A DNA stretch of 64,000 nt, taken from Oscillospiraceae bacterium. GTDB taxonomy: Bacteria > Bacillota > Clostridia > Oscillospirales > Acutalibacteraceae. The notes below the pieces were generated by a model. It worked only from the letters and a program-made list of their open reading frames with translations. It was not told where the DNA came from and searched no databases. A program made the position numbers and the translations under genes. This document shows, piece by piece, positions 1 through 8,708 of this stretch (its first letter is position 1; the number at the start of each line of letters is the position of its first letter). The stretch lies in NCBI GenBank assembly GCA_910574995.1, contig CAJTCS010000006.1, forward strand, positions 1 through 64,000, written 5' to 3'.

Positions 1-39
1 TGCCCGAAACAGCAATGCAGTTGGCAGACCTTTTCGGGA

Positions 40-110
40 CCCCTTTAGGGGTTTTGTCCGTATTATGCCCTTCTAGGGCTATTCATGCCTCCGGCTTTGC
101 CGGAGGTTTT
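40..110 (+). terminator. Tandem hairpins ending in an intrinsic terminator
   Basis: Three short perfect hairpins follow one another. CCCC/GGGG (40-43/48-51) is followed by TTTT. GCCC/GGGC is at about 67-79. An 8-bp stem CCTCCGGC/GCCGGAGG (88-95/99-106) has a TTT loop and is followed by TTTT. The last looks like a terminator for a gene lying left of the window; the others may be processing or attenuator structures. Confidence 0.6.
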
Positions 111-141
111 GACTAACAACTAAGTTAAGGAGATTTTGAGC

Positions 142-240
142 ATGGAAGATTTGAAAATCCTATTGACGTATTTCAAGGAACACAAAAAAGGTGTCGTTGT
201 TATTCTCATTGCGACTGTCATAGGGGCCGCATGGGGGTGA
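142..240 (+). CDS. Tiny single-pass membrane protein (32 aa)
   Basis: A 32-codon frame starts at ATG 142 behind a good Shine-Dalgarno (AAGGAG at 127-132, 9 bases away) and stops at TGA 238-240. The protein has a charged N-terminal half (EDLK, KEHKK) and one hydrophobic segment at about residues 18-32 that runs to the C-terminus. It is the first of four co-directional small or unknown membrane proteins just downstream of a terminator. No family is recognised. Size and position would fit a small membrane regulator, an immunity-like peptide or a toxin peptide, but nothing in the sequence decides. The ribosome site is the main evidence that it is real. Confidence 0.45.
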   Translation: MEDLKILLTYFKEHKKGVVVILIATVIGAAWG

Positions 241-376
241 CCGCTTTTTATAACGGCTGGCTTGGCTGAACATGGACCGTAGAAAAATTTATGAAATTCC
301 ATTGGGGAAAAGCGGGAAAAGCAAAAGGGACTTTGATATAAGTCATTTCAATCTTACACCTGGAGGAAAAGGTAAA

Positions 377-508
377 ATGACGGACATAGCAAATAAAGTA
401 AAAATCTTGTTATGGGTATGTGTCGTATATATTTTGTCATCTATTTGCTATATCCCCACGATGCTGCAGCAGCATGGAATCTCTGTTCCCAAAGGAGCTA
501 TGGGGTGA
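377..508 (+). CDS. Small single-pass membrane protein (43 aa)
   Basis: The frame is open from 272, but the only start with a ribosome site is ATG 377, with GGAGG at 362-366. This gives 43 residues: a polar start (MTDIANKVK), one membrane span at about residues 9-28 (VKILLWVCVVYILSSICYI) and a short polar tail. It ends 6 bases before the start of the next gene, so the two are probably co-transcribed and translationally coupled. No known family is recognised. It could be a small accessory of the 263-residue anchored protein that follows. The longer 78-residue reading is less likely because its start lacks a ribosome site. Confidence 0.45.
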   Translation: MTDIANKVKILLWVCVVYILSSICYIPTMLQQHGISVPKGAMG

Positions 509-514
509 CGTACA

Positions 515-1306
515 TTGAGAAAGAAATCCTTAATAATTCTGGCAGGTATCGTACTGGTTGGAATTGTAAGTATTTGGGCCCTGACACAAAATAGGCCAGT
601 CGAACGAATTGTCGTTGATAACTTAAACAAGGCAATATCGAATTATACGGATCTGAACGTTAAGGACGATAAGACATATACCCTTAAAGTTTCTGATGTG
701 CAGATGCTTGTAACGACATATATGCCTGAATATACCCTCTTGGGGGTTTCTTCAGATGAATATACTGCGCGGCCCATTCAGATCAATGAAACATTGACTG
801 CGGAAAATGAGCAGGATTTTCCGATTTGCGATTATAAATATATACTGCTCTATGACGAAAAAACGGACAAGTTTTATTGTGTCAGGTTTGAGGCAAATGA
901 CGGGCCAGTAATACCGGATTTTATTGAGGCGAGAGAGTTAAGTGGAGCCGTTTACCAGCTTGAATTGCCAATCGTGGGGAAAGTAGAAAATATTATGCTC
1001 AAAAAAGATTCCGACCCTGCAATTACGATCAGCAGCAGGGATGATGTAGAAAATATTTTGCATGCGTTAAAGAATACAAAGCCCACCACAGTGAGCGGAG
1101 AAATAGGCACGCCCGTTCGCGTTGAAACCATTATCAATGTAGACTTTAACAGCAAGGGGGATGTTATCGCCAGATTATTTTTATATGAAGATAAAGGAAA
1201 ATACTTTATTGAGCAGACAGGCAACGGAGTATATCCGATTTCCAAGGAAGATTACGGTTCGATAGAAAAATATTTGCCGATGGTTATAGACGAGCAAACC
1301 GGATAG
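515..1306 (+). CDS. Membrane-anchored hypothetical protein (263 aa)
   Basis: This is a TTG start with MRKKSLIILAGIVLVGIVS at the N-terminus, a typical uncleaved signal anchor (residues 5-22), followed by a soluble domain of about 240 residues predicted to lie outside the cell. The soluble part is rich in D, E, T and Y, has no cysteines forming a motif, and matches no family I can name. The AAGGAG at 492-497 is 17 bases upstream, longer than ideal, so the start is uncertain. Base composition is clearly lower in GC than the housekeeping genes to the right, which suggests acquired DNA. It sits in a possible four-gene operon with tiny membrane proteins on both sides. Confidence 0.6.
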   Translation: MRKKSLIILAGIVLVGIVSIWALTQNRPVERIVVDNLNKAISNYTDLNVKDDKTYTLKVSDVQMLVTTYMPEYTLLGVSSDEYTARPIQINETLTAENEQDFPICDYKYILLYDEKTDKFYCVRFEANDGPVIPDFIEARELSGAVYQLELPIVGKVENIMLKKDSDPAITISSRDDVENILHALKNTKPTTVSGEIGTPVRVETIINVDFNSKGDVIARLFLYEDKGKYFIEQTGNGVYPISKEDYGSIEKYLPMVIDEQTG

Positions 1307-1315
1307 GTGACGAAT

Positions 1316-1450
1316 ATGAGAAATAAGAAACGGCTGCTGTATTTGATTTGCACAGAGGCAATGTTGATACTCTGCATCGCATTGGCGAACCTTAATCCGA
1401 CGCCAATCCCCTATTTTGTTTTCTATAATTTCCTATATGGGCTGGTGTAG
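1316..1450 (+). CDS. Small hydrophobic protein (44 aa)
   Basis: The ATG at 1316 lies 9 bases after the preceding stop (GGATAGGTGACGA just before the start is a weak ribosome site). The 44-residue product begins RNKKRLLYL and is hydrophobic almost throughout, with one or two membrane spans (residues 7-25 and 32-44). It closes the small-membrane-protein cluster; the tyrosine-recombinase fragment begins immediately after, so its C-terminus may have been cut by insertion. No family is recognised. Confidence is limited because short hydrophobic frames arise by chance. Confidence 0.35.
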   Translation: MRNKKRLLYLICTEAMLILCIALANLNPTPIPYFVFYNFLYGLV

Positions 1451-1482
1451 TAGGTGACATCAGCGCCGTAGACATCAAGGAA

Positions 1483-1821
1483 GTGCTGAACCATTGGATG
1501 GGTGAGAGTTACGCATACACCACGGTCAAGAAGATGTACATCGTCCTCAATGAATACTTCCGCTACCTGACCCAGCAGGAAATCCTGGCAAAGAATCCCA
1601 TGAACAGCGTCCCCATGATAAAGAAGTCCAACTTCATGGCAGCGCAGAACAAAGAAGACCTACCCACACAGGAAACGGTCACGGTGTTCACACCAGAGGA
1701 AATCGAGAAATTCAAAGCCGAGGCGTTTAGCAGATTTTCTAATGGCAAGCTAAAATACCGAGCCATCATAAGGTTAGCAGGCCAAGTAAGGAAAATTGTT
1801 TTCCAGTGGCACACAATTTGA
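1483..1821 (+). pseudogene. Tyrosine recombinase, N-terminal fragment
   Basis: The reading frame resembles the SAM-like DNA-binding N-terminus of phage and ICE tyrosine integrases: a helical segment with YTTVKKMYIVLNEYFRYL, then NP, then a stretch ending FTPEEIEKFKAEA that normally leads into the catalytic domain. It stops at 1821, so the catalytic RHRY domain is absent. The same frame stays open upstream of 1483 to about 1441, consistent with a broken 5' end. A second short frame reading ...EWAKITEYWLNKP ends at 1860 and looks like the tail of another lost gene. I read this as debris of an integrase-bearing element left of dapL. Confidence 0.6.
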
Positions 1822-1969
1822 GTGGGCAAAAATCACGGAATATTGGCTCAACAAGCCCTAAGAACGGTGAGGGGGATAATCCAACCATGAAACTGTAAAC
1901 TTCCTCTTGCCCATGTAGAACCTTAGGGCTGTATAATCAGGCATCTGACGCTCCGTGTCAGGCCAGCCC

Positions 1970-3166
1970 TTAATACCCTTTGCCTTTGAACAGCCATACA
2001 AGCCTCCGGGCCGCTTCTTCTGTGTCCTGGGGATTGCCAAAGGTAGAGAAGCGGAAAAACCCTTTTCCGCAGGCCCCGAAACCCTCACCGGGGGTGCCAA
2101 CCACCTGGATTTCTTTTAATAGGTAATCAAAAAGCTGCCAACCCGTCATGCCGCCAGGGCATTTTAACCAAATATAAGGGGCATTTTTCCCGCCGCAGTA
2201 CCATAGGCCCAGTTCATTAGCCGCACGCATAAAAACCTTGGCATTGTTTTTATATATCTGCAGGTTTTGCCGGATCTGCCGTTGGCCTTCCTCTGTAAAG
2301 ACCGCCGCGCCGCCTTTTTGCAGGATGTAAGATACGCCATTGGTCTTAGTGGTGCGGTTGCGCACCCACATGGCGTGCAAACCCATACCGCCGCGCTGGA
2401 GGTCTTTCGGCAAAATGGTATAGCCTAATCTTGTGCCCGTAAAGCCTGCCGTCTTGCTTAAGGAACATATCTCAATGGCACAGGTGCGGGCGCCTTCCAG
2501 CTCAAAAATGCTGTGGGGTAGGGCGGGGTCCTCAATGAAGGCCTCATAGGCTGCGTCAAAAAGGATGAGGGCCTCTTTTTCATTGGCATAATCTACCCAG
2601 GCTTGCAGCTGCTCTTTAGAAAAAACCGCGCCAGTGGGATTGTTCGGCGAACAGATGTAGAGGATATCCCCTTCCAGACGGTCGTCTGGCCGCGGTAAAA
2701 ATCCGTTTTCCTCCCCCGCCGCCAGACGCACGATTTTGCGTCCGGCCATAAGATTGGCGTCCACATAGGCGGGGTAAGCCGGTTCCATAACCAAAGCCGT
2801 GCTGCTGCGGTCAAACAGATCAAGGATGTCGCCTAATTCATCGCTGGCCCCGCTGCTGACAAAAACCTCGTCTGCTTCCAACGAAACGCCGCGTTTTTGA
2901 TAATGGGCTGCAATAGCCTCCCGCAGAAAGGGGGCGCCGCACTCGGGCATGTAACCGTGGAAGCGTTCTTTCACCCCTTGATCCGCCACCCCCTGATGCA
3001 GGGCTTTGACCACGGCGCCGCAAAGCGGCAGGGAAACGTCCCCAATGCCCATCCGGTACAGCTTTGCGTCTGGGTGGGCTTCCAAATAGGCTTGGATTTT
3101 CTGGGCAATATTATAAAACAGGTAAGAGTCTTGTAAATCCCCATAACATTTGTTTGGCTTCAGCAT
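1970..3166 (-). CDS. dapL: LL-diaminopimelate aminotransferase
   Basis: A 398-residue fold-type I PLP aminotransferase converts tetrahydrodipicolinate and glutamate directly to LL-diaminopimelate, bypassing the succinyl or acetyl branches of lysine and peptidoglycan synthesis. Visible marks are the N-terminal KLYRMGIGDVSLPL, the NNPTGA substrate/PLP segment and the PLP-lysine motif SLSKTAGFTGTRLGY. It overlaps dapF by 7 bases and is the last gene of the leftward glnA-amt-purF-asnB-pyrG-dapF-dapL series. Placement with glutamine and glutamate users fits its need for glutamate as amino donor. Length and motifs are normal, and the family assignment is firm. Confidence 0.93.
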   Translation of the reverse strand: MLKPNKCYGDLQDSYLFYNIAQKIQAYLEAHPDAKLYRMGIGDVSLPLCGAVVKALHQGVADQGVKERFHGYMPECGAPFLREAIAAHYQKRGVSLEADEVFVSSGASDELGDILDLFDRSSTALVMEPAYPAYVDANLMAGRKIVRLAAGEENGFLPRPDDRLEGDILYICSPNNPTGAVFSKEQLQAWVDYANEKEALILFDAAYEAFIEDPALPHSIFELEGARTCAIEICSLSKTAGFTGTRLGYTILPKDLQRGGMGLHAMWVRNRTTKTNGVSYILQKGGAAVFTEEGQRQIRQNLQIYKNNAKVFMRAANELGLWYCGGKNAPYIWLKCPGGMTGWQLFDYLLKEIQVVGTPGEGFGACGKGFFRFSTFGNPQDTEEAARRLVWLFKGKGY

Positions 3167-3960
3167 AGTTCCACTTCCCCCTCATATACCGTCACCGCCG
3201 GGCCGGTCATGACCACAGCGCCCTTTTCGTCTATCTCAATTTGCAGCGTACCCCCATCCAACTCCACAAGGACTGGACGGCCTTTAGGGCAATAGCCCAT
3301 GGCGGCGGCAGCTGCCACACAAGCGCAAGCCCCAGTGCCGCAGGCCAGGGTAATCCCGCTGCCCCGTTCCCAGACGCGCATGCGCAGCCGGCCAGGCCCC
3401 ACCACCTGTACGAATTCTACGTTGACCCCGCCGGGGAAAGCCGGATGGCGTTCGATCTGGGGGCCGAGGGCAGACAGGGGGGCAGCGGCCATGTCTTCTA
3501 CAAAGAGCACCGCATGGGGGTTCCCCATATCCACAGGCGTACAGGTAATAAGCGCGCCATCCAGGGAAAGGGACACGGCATCCCCCACCTGGGCCGTACC
3601 CATATCCACCGCCGCGCCGACAGCCTTCCCATTTTCGATTTGCAGGGCCAGGGTGCGCAGGCCCGCCAGCGTCTCAATGGTCAAGCGCGTCTTGGGGGTG
3701 AGGCCCTTGTCGTATACATATTTGCCCACACAGCGGATCCCATTGCCGCACATATTGGCCTCGCTGCCGTCGGCGTTGAAGATGCGCATTTTGAAATCAG
3801 CCGCCTTAGAGGGGCTGATCCAAATCATCCCATCGGCCCCGGCGCCGAAGTGGCGGTCGGAAAGCTTCCGGGAGAGGGCCTGCGGGTTTTGCGGCTCGCC
3901 GTAGACATAGAGGTAATCATTGCCTAAACCGTGCATTTTTGTAAAATGGAGCATGTTCAT
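3160..3960 (-). CDS. dapF: Diaminopimelate epimerase
   Basis: The 266-residue enzyme epimerises LL- to meso-diaminopimelate for lysine and cell-wall precursor synthesis. Both active-site cysteines are visible, one in MCGNGIRC and one in [11 protein letters not shown], each in the expected half of the pseudo-symmetric DapF fold. The N-terminus [14 protein letters not shown] is typical. The start overlaps the pyrG stop by 4 bases and the end overlaps dapL by 7, so translation is probably coupled with both neighbours. DapF directly upstream of DapL makes a two-step module from tetrahydrodipicolinate to meso-DAP. Confidence 0.95.
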   Translation of the reverse strand: MNMLHFTKMHGLGNDYLYVYGEPQNPQALSRKLSDRHFGAGADGMIWISPSKAADFKMRIFNADGSEANMCGNGIRCVGKYVYDKGLTPKTRLTIETLAGLRTLALQIENGKAVGAAVDMGTAQVGDAVSLSLDGALITCTPVDMGNPHAVLFVEDMAAAPLSALGPQIERHPAFPGGVNVEFVQVVGPGRLRMRVWERGSGITLACGTGACACVAAAAAMGYCPKGRPVLVELDGGTLQIEIDEKGAVVMTGPAVTVYEGEVELC

Positions 3961-5579
3961 CCCCTCTTCTTCTGGTTCTCCAACGCGGCCCGTACAAACC
4001 CGGTAAAAAGCGGGTGGGGCCTGTTGGGGCGGCTCTTAAACTCTGGGTGGTACTGTACGCCCACAAAAAAATCCTGGCCAGGCAGTTCGACAGCTTCTAC
4101 CAGGGCGCCGTCTGGGGAAAGGCCGCTGAAGACCATACCGGCTTCTTCCAGGGCGGCCCGGTATTCGTTGTTGAATTCGTACCGGTGCCGGTGGCGCTCG
4201 GAGATAGAGAGCCTGCCATAGCAGCGGGCCAGTGTGGTATGGGGACGGATCTCACAGGGGTACGCCCCCAGGCGCAGGGTGCCGCCTTTATCGGTTTCCT
4301 GGCTCTGACCAGGCATGAAACTGATGACTTTGTAAGGGCAGCCGCTGTCAAATTCCCCTGAATTAGCGCCGGGGAAGCCCCCGGCATGCCGGGCAAATTC
4401 TATGACGGCGATCTGCATCCCTAAACATATGCCGAAATAGGGCACATGTTTCGCCCGGGCAAACCGTGCGGCTTCGATCATGCCCTCTATGCCCCGCCTG
4501 CCAAACCCACCCGGTACCAGGATGCCGTCTATGCCGCCTAAAATTTCCCCGATGGATTCCGGGGCGATCCTCTCGGAATCGATCCACTCTATCTCTACAT
4601 GGGCGCCCAGGATAAACCCGCTGTGGCGCAGGGCTTCGGCTACAGAGAGGTAAGCATCGTGCATCTGCACATATTTGCCCACTATGCCGACCCGTACCGT
4701 TTTGTCAGCCGATTCCATACGCTGCACCATTGTTTCCCACCCCGAGAGATCGGGCGCCGGGGCACGCAGGGCCAGCCGCCGGCAGACCACCCCGGAAAAC
4801 CCGGAACGCTCCAGCATCAAAGGGACCGCGTAGAGGTTAGGGATGGTGCGGTTCTCAATGACGCAGTCGGGTTTTACATTGCAGAACAGGGAGATTTTCT
4901 GGAAGATAGAGGGTTCCAGCGGCTCATCGCAGCGCAGGACGATCAGGTCGGGGCTGATGCCCATGCCCTGCAATTCCTTCACGGAATGCTGGGTGGGTTT
5001 TGATTTGTGCTCGCCTGACCCCCCCAGGAAGGGAACCAAGGTCACATGGATGAAGAGGCTGTTTTCCCGGCCTACCTCCAAGGAGACCTGGCGTGCGGCC
5101 TCTAAAAAGGGCTGGCTTTCTATGTCGCCGATGGTGCCTCCAATCTCCGTGATGATCACATCGGCGCGGGCCGTTTTCCCTACGCTGTAGATGAAGCCTT
5201 TGATCTCATTGGTGATATGCGGGATCACTTGTACCGTTGACCCTAAATATTCCCCCCGGCGTTCCTTGTTAAGCACGTTCCAGTAGACTTTTCCAGTGGT
5301 GAGGTTTGAAAATTTGTTCAGGTCCTCATCAATGAAACGCTCATAATGCCCCAGGTCTAAATCGGCTTCTGCGCTGTCCTCTGTGACGTAGACCTCGCCG
5401 TGTTGATAGGGGCTCATGGTACCAGGGTCCACATTGATGTAAGGGTCCAGTTTTTGGGCCGCTACCTTGAGGCCCCTGGCCTTCAGGAGCTGCCCCAAAG
5501 AGGCCGCTGTGATCCCCTTGCCCAGCCCGGAAACCACGCCCCCTGTAACGAAGATGTACTTTTTATCCATCCGTATCAT
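3957..5579 (-). CDS. pyrG: CTP synthase, glutamine-hydrolysing
   Basis: The 540-residue protein makes CTP from UTP, ATP and glutamine. The N-terminal synthase domain has the P-loop-like [17 protein letters not shown]. The C-terminal class I glutamine amidotransferase domain has the nucleophile motif YFGICLGMQ and the His-Glu pair in VQYHPEF. Length is standard. It overlaps dapF and follows asnB by 30 bases. Together with purF and asnB it is one of three consecutive glutamine-dependent amidotransferases in this operon, consistent with control by glutamine supply. Confidence 0.97.
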   Translation of the reverse strand: MIRMDKKYIFVTGGVVSGLGKGITAASLGQLLKARGLKVAAQKLDPYINVDPGTMSPYQHGEVYVTEDSAEADLDLGHYERFIDEDLNKFSNLTTGKVYWNVLNKERRGEYLGSTVQVIPHITNEIKGFIYSVGKTARADVIITEIGGTIGDIESQPFLEAARQVSLEVGRENSLFIHVTLVPFLGGSGEHKSKPTQHSVKELQGMGISPDLIVLRCDEPLEPSIFQKISLFCNVKPDCVIENRTIPNLYAVPLMLERSGFSGVVCRRLALRAPAPDLSGWETMVQRMESADKTVRVGIVGKYVQMHDAYLSVAEALRHSGFILGAHVEIEWIDSERIAPESIGEILGGIDGILVPGGFGRRGIEGMIEAARFARAKHVPYFGICLGMQIAVIEFARHAGGFPGANSGEFDSGCPYKVISFMPGQSQETDKGGTLRLGAYPCEIRPHTTLARCYGRLSISERHRHRYEFNNEYRAALEEAGMVFSGLSPDGALVEAVELPGQDFFVGVQYHPEFKSRPNRPHPLFTGFVRAALENQKKRG

Positions 5580-5609
5580 CCTGCCTTTCCGCCGCGCTGC
5601 AGGGCGACG

Positions 5610-7193
5610 CTAATGCCCGCTTTCGCCATAATTCCCCAGCACCCGGGCCGAAGGGTCGTTTACGCCGCAGCCTTCCCAATCCCGGTTTGGCATCCAAAAT
5701 TCCTGTATCATCTCACCCTGTCCAGGATAATATTTTTCAAAAAGCTCCCGGTACAACAGGCTCTCCTTTGTAAAGGGCATGCCATGCCGGTATGCCCGCC
5801 GCCTTTCTTCCCATTCCCTGTCTGTATAGCGCCCTTCGGCGTATTCCTTTAAGTCTTCTACCATGCTATGCCCCACCGCGTCGGAAAACGCGGCTTTCTG
5901 CCGCCAAAGGATGTTTTCCGGCAATAACCCCTCCCCTTCAAAGGCTTTGCGCAGCAGGTACTTCCCTATGCCGTAGGTGTTTATTTTCAGATTAGGGTCG
6001 ATGCCCATTACATACCGTACAAAGGCCAGGTCCCCAAAGGGCACCCGTGCTTCCAGGGAGTTGACGGAGATACAGCGGTCAGCCCGCAAAACATCGTACA
6101 TATACAGCTCCCGTACGCGTTTTTCCGCTTCTTTCTGGAAGGCTTCCGCGCTGGGGGCATAGTCTGTATATTTGTAGCCAAAAAGCTCATCACTGATCTC
6201 CCCGGTCAGCAGCACCCGCAGGTCGGTTGTCTCGTGGATGGCCTTGCAGCATAAATACATCCCTATGCTGGCCCGGATGGTAGTAATATCCCAAGTGCCC
6301 AGCAACGCAACGACCTCCTCAAGGGAGCTTACCACCTGTTCCCTTGTCATGATAACCTCGGTATGGTCCGCACCGATGAAATCAGCCGCCTGCCGGGCGT
6401 ATTGCAAATCGATGGCATCGGAATCCATCCCAATGGCAAAGGTACGGATGGGCTTCTTCATAAGCTTGGCCGCTATGGCGCACACTAAACTGCTGTCCAG
6501 CCCGCCGGAGAGAAGGAAACCTATAGGCGCGTCTGCATCCAGCCGCTTTTCCACAGCCTTTATCAAGCGGTCGTGTATACCCTGGCAGATTTCCTCCACA
6601 GGCCCCATATGGCAGACAGGAGCGGAAGCCGGGTCGGCGTACCGCACAAACTCGCCCTGGGCGTAGTAATGCCCCGGCGGGAAAGGCTTGATCTTCCCGC
6701 ACAGGCCCAGCAAGTCCTTTGCCTCGCTGGCAAAAGCCATAGAACCGTCTGGTAAAGCCCCGTAAAATAAGGGCCGGATGCCAATGGGATCCCTGGCGCA
6801 GATGAAATCGCCCTTTTCACCATCGTATAAAATCATAGCAAACTCCGCGTCCAGCCTGGCAAACATATCTAAGCCATACTCGCGGTAAAGGGGCAGCAGC
6901 AGCTCGCAATCCGAACCGCTTTGAAAGCGGTAGCCTTTTCCCTCCAGCATGGCCTTGGCCTCCCGGAACCCGTACAGTTCCCCGTTGCATACGCAGGCCG
7001 TTTCGCCCAGGTAAAAGGGCTGCATGCCGCTTTCCTCCAGCCCCATAACAGCCAAGCGCTGGAACCCCAGGTAGCCTGGCCCCACCTCCCGCACCCGTTC
7101 CCTGTCCGGCCCCCTGGAGCGGGTGCGGGAAAAGCATTCCTGTATAGTTTCTTTGCTTATCCCCCGGCGGGTAACCCCTATGATTGCACACAT
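5610..7193 (-). CDS. asnB: Asparagine synthase (glutamine-hydrolysing)
   Basis: The 527-residue protein transfers glutamine amide nitrogen to aspartate with ATP. The N-terminal class II glutaminase domain begins MCAIIGV, so Cys2 becomes the N-terminal nucleophile after Met removal. The synthetase domain carries the pyrophosphate loop FLLSGGLDSSLVCAI. The length resembles the E. coli AsnB type (about 550) rather than the longer 600-residue forms. It lies 12 bases after purF and 30 before pyrG in the leftward operon. Confidence 0.94.
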   Translation of the reverse strand: MCAIIGVTRRGISKETIQECFSRTRSRGPDRERVREVGPGYLGFQRLAVMGLEESGMQPFYLGETACVCNGELYGFREAKAMLEGKGYRFQSGSDCELLLPLYREYGLDMFARLDAEFAMILYDGEKGDFICARDPIGIRPLFYGALPDGSMAFASEAKDLLGLCGKIKPFPPGHYYAQGEFVRYADPASAPVCHMGPVEEICQGIHDRLIKAVEKRLDADAPIGFLLSGGLDSSLVCAIAAKLMKKPIRTFAIGMDSDAIDLQYARQAADFIGADHTEVIMTREQVVSSLEEVVALLGTWDITTIRASIGMYLCCKAIHETTDLRVLLTGEISDELFGYKYTDYAPSAEAFQKEAEKRVRELYMYDVLRADRCISVNSLEARVPFGDLAFVRYVMGIDPNLKINTYGIGKYLLRKAFEGEGLLPENILWRQKAAFSDAVGHSMVEDLKEYAEGRYTDREWEERRRAYRHGMPFTKESLLYRELFEKYYPGQGEMIQEFWMPNRDWEGCGVNDPSARVLGNYGESGH

Positions 7194-7205
7194 ATCCTTT
7201 CCTCC

Positions 7206-8633
7206 TTATCCTTTGATTTTCCCCTCGAACCGCGCCTTTTCTCCGTGGGCCGGGATAGCCGTCGGATAGCCGCCGCCAAAACACGCCAAACACACCTTGC
7301 CGTCTGCGGCATAAGCTTTAGTGTGCTCTAAGCTTAAATAGCCTAAACTGTCCGCGCCTATCTGCTTTCCAATTTCCTTGACGCTGAACTGGCTGGCAAT
7401 AAGCGCGCCCGGGCTGTCGACGTTTGTGCCGTACCAACAGGGCGACACAAAAGGCGGGGCGCTCACCCGCATATGGATCTCTTGGGCCCCGGCCTGGCGC
7501 AGCAGGGTGATAATGCGCCGGCAGGTGGTGCCCCGCACGATGCTGTCGTCAATGAGCACTACCCTTTTTCCCGCTACAGCCGAACGTATGGGGTTGAGCT
7601 TTAAGTTGACCGCGGCTTCCCGCAGGGCTTGGTTCGGCGCAATGAAAGTCCGGGCAATGTATTTGTTTTTTGTGAACCCCATAGCATAGGGGATACCGCT
7701 TTCCCGCGCATAGCCAATGGCAGCGTCCAGCCCGGAATCCGGCACGCCAATAACCACATCCGCATCCACGGGATGTTCCTGGGCCAGCCGGGCCCCGGCT
7801 TTTTGGCGGGCCAGGCTGACGCTTACACCGTCCAGTACGGAATCGGGGCGGGAAAAATAAATATATTCAAAGGCGCATAAGGTCTTGGGGGATTTGTTGC
7901 AGTGCCGCTTATCGCCGCGGACGCCTTCCTTGCTTACCGTCACCACTTCGCCCGGCAAAAGATCCCGGACATAAACCGCCCCAGCGGCGTCCAGGGCGCA
8001 GGTCTCCGATGCGAACAACAGGGCGCCGTCGGGGCGCTTGCCCATGCACAGGGGCCTAAAGCCGTTGGGGTCACGGGCTGCCATAAGCTTGCGGGACGAA
8101 CAGATTACCAGCGAGTAGGCCCCCACCAGATGCTCCATAGCCCGGCACACGGCCTCTTCGATGCTGCCACAGCGGAGACGCTCCCGCACAATAAGATGGG
8201 CGATCACCTCTGAATCTGTAGTTGTGTGGAAAATGGAACCCTGTTCTTCTAAAAACGTGCGTAATTCATAGGCATTGACCAAGTTGCCGTTATGGCACAG
8301 GGCCATACGCCCCTTATGGTGGTTAACGAGCAGAGGCTGCGCGTTGCGCTTGCTGTCAGCCCCAGTGGTGGCGTACCGTACATGGCCCACTGCCATGCTG
8401 CCCTGCCCCAATCCTGCCAACCGCGCCGGCGTGAAAATCTCGCTGACCAACCCCGTTTCCCGGCAGGCGGTAAAGCAGCCTTGGTCATTGAGGACAATGC
8501 CCGCGCTTTCCTGCCCTCGGTGCTGCAGGGCAAACAGCCCGTAGTAACACAGGGCTGCCAGGTCCGTCTTAACGTGGGCGTAGGCCCCGAACACGCCGCA
8601 TTCTTCATGCAGGGCATCCTGCTTTGATTCCAT
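7206..8633 (-). CDS. purF: Amidophosphoribosyltransferase
   Basis: This 475-residue first-committed enzyme of purine synthesis uses glutamine and PRPP. The N-terminus MESKQDALHEE-CGVFG shows the 11-residue propeptide and processed Cys12 nucleophile of the Bacillus-type, Fe-S-containing PurF. The C-terminal VCLACFGGGYPT supplies two of the expected cluster cysteines. The PRPP-binding motif VVLIDDSIVRGTT is intact. Its separation from other pur genes and placement in a nitrogen operon is unusual but logical, since it is the main glutamine drain into purines. Confidence 0.96.
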   Translation of the reverse strand: MESKQDALHEECGVFGAYAHVKTDLAALCYYGLFALQHRGQESAGIVLNDQGCFTACRETGLVSEIFTPARLAGLGQGSMAVGHVRYATTGADSKRNAQPLLVNHHKGRMALCHNGNLVNAYELRTFLEEQGSIFHTTTDSEVIAHLIVRERLRCGSIEEAVCRAMEHLVGAYSLVICSSRKLMAARDPNGFRPLCMGKRPDGALLFASETCALDAAGAVYVRDLLPGEVVTVSKEGVRGDKRHCNKSPKTLCAFEYIYFSRPDSVLDGVSVSLARQKAGARLAQEHPVDADVVIGVPDSGLDAAIGYARESGIPYAMGFTKNKYIARTFIAPNQALREAAVNLKLNPIRSAVAGKRVVLIDDSIVRGTTCRRIITLLRQAGAQEIHMRVSAPPFVSPCWYGTNVDSPGALIASQFSVKEIGKQIGADSLGYLSLEHTKAYAADGKVCLACFGGGYPTAIPAHGEKARFEGKIKG

Positions 8634-8648
8634 CTTGATCCCCTCCCG

Positions 8649-8687
8649 CCAAAAGCCAAAGCGGGGGCAGCCGCAAAACCGCCCCGC
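8649..8687 (-). terminator. Possible weak terminator or attenuator between amt and purF
   Basis: On the minus strand a GCGGGG/CCCCGC stem (8682-8687/8661-8666) is followed by the T-containing stretch TTTGGCTTTTGG. It could reduce read-through from the highly regulated glnA-amt pair into purF. The T-run is interrupted, so this is tentative. Confidence 0.3.
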
Positions 8688-8708
8688 AGGCTTGTGGTCG
8701 ATATGCTT

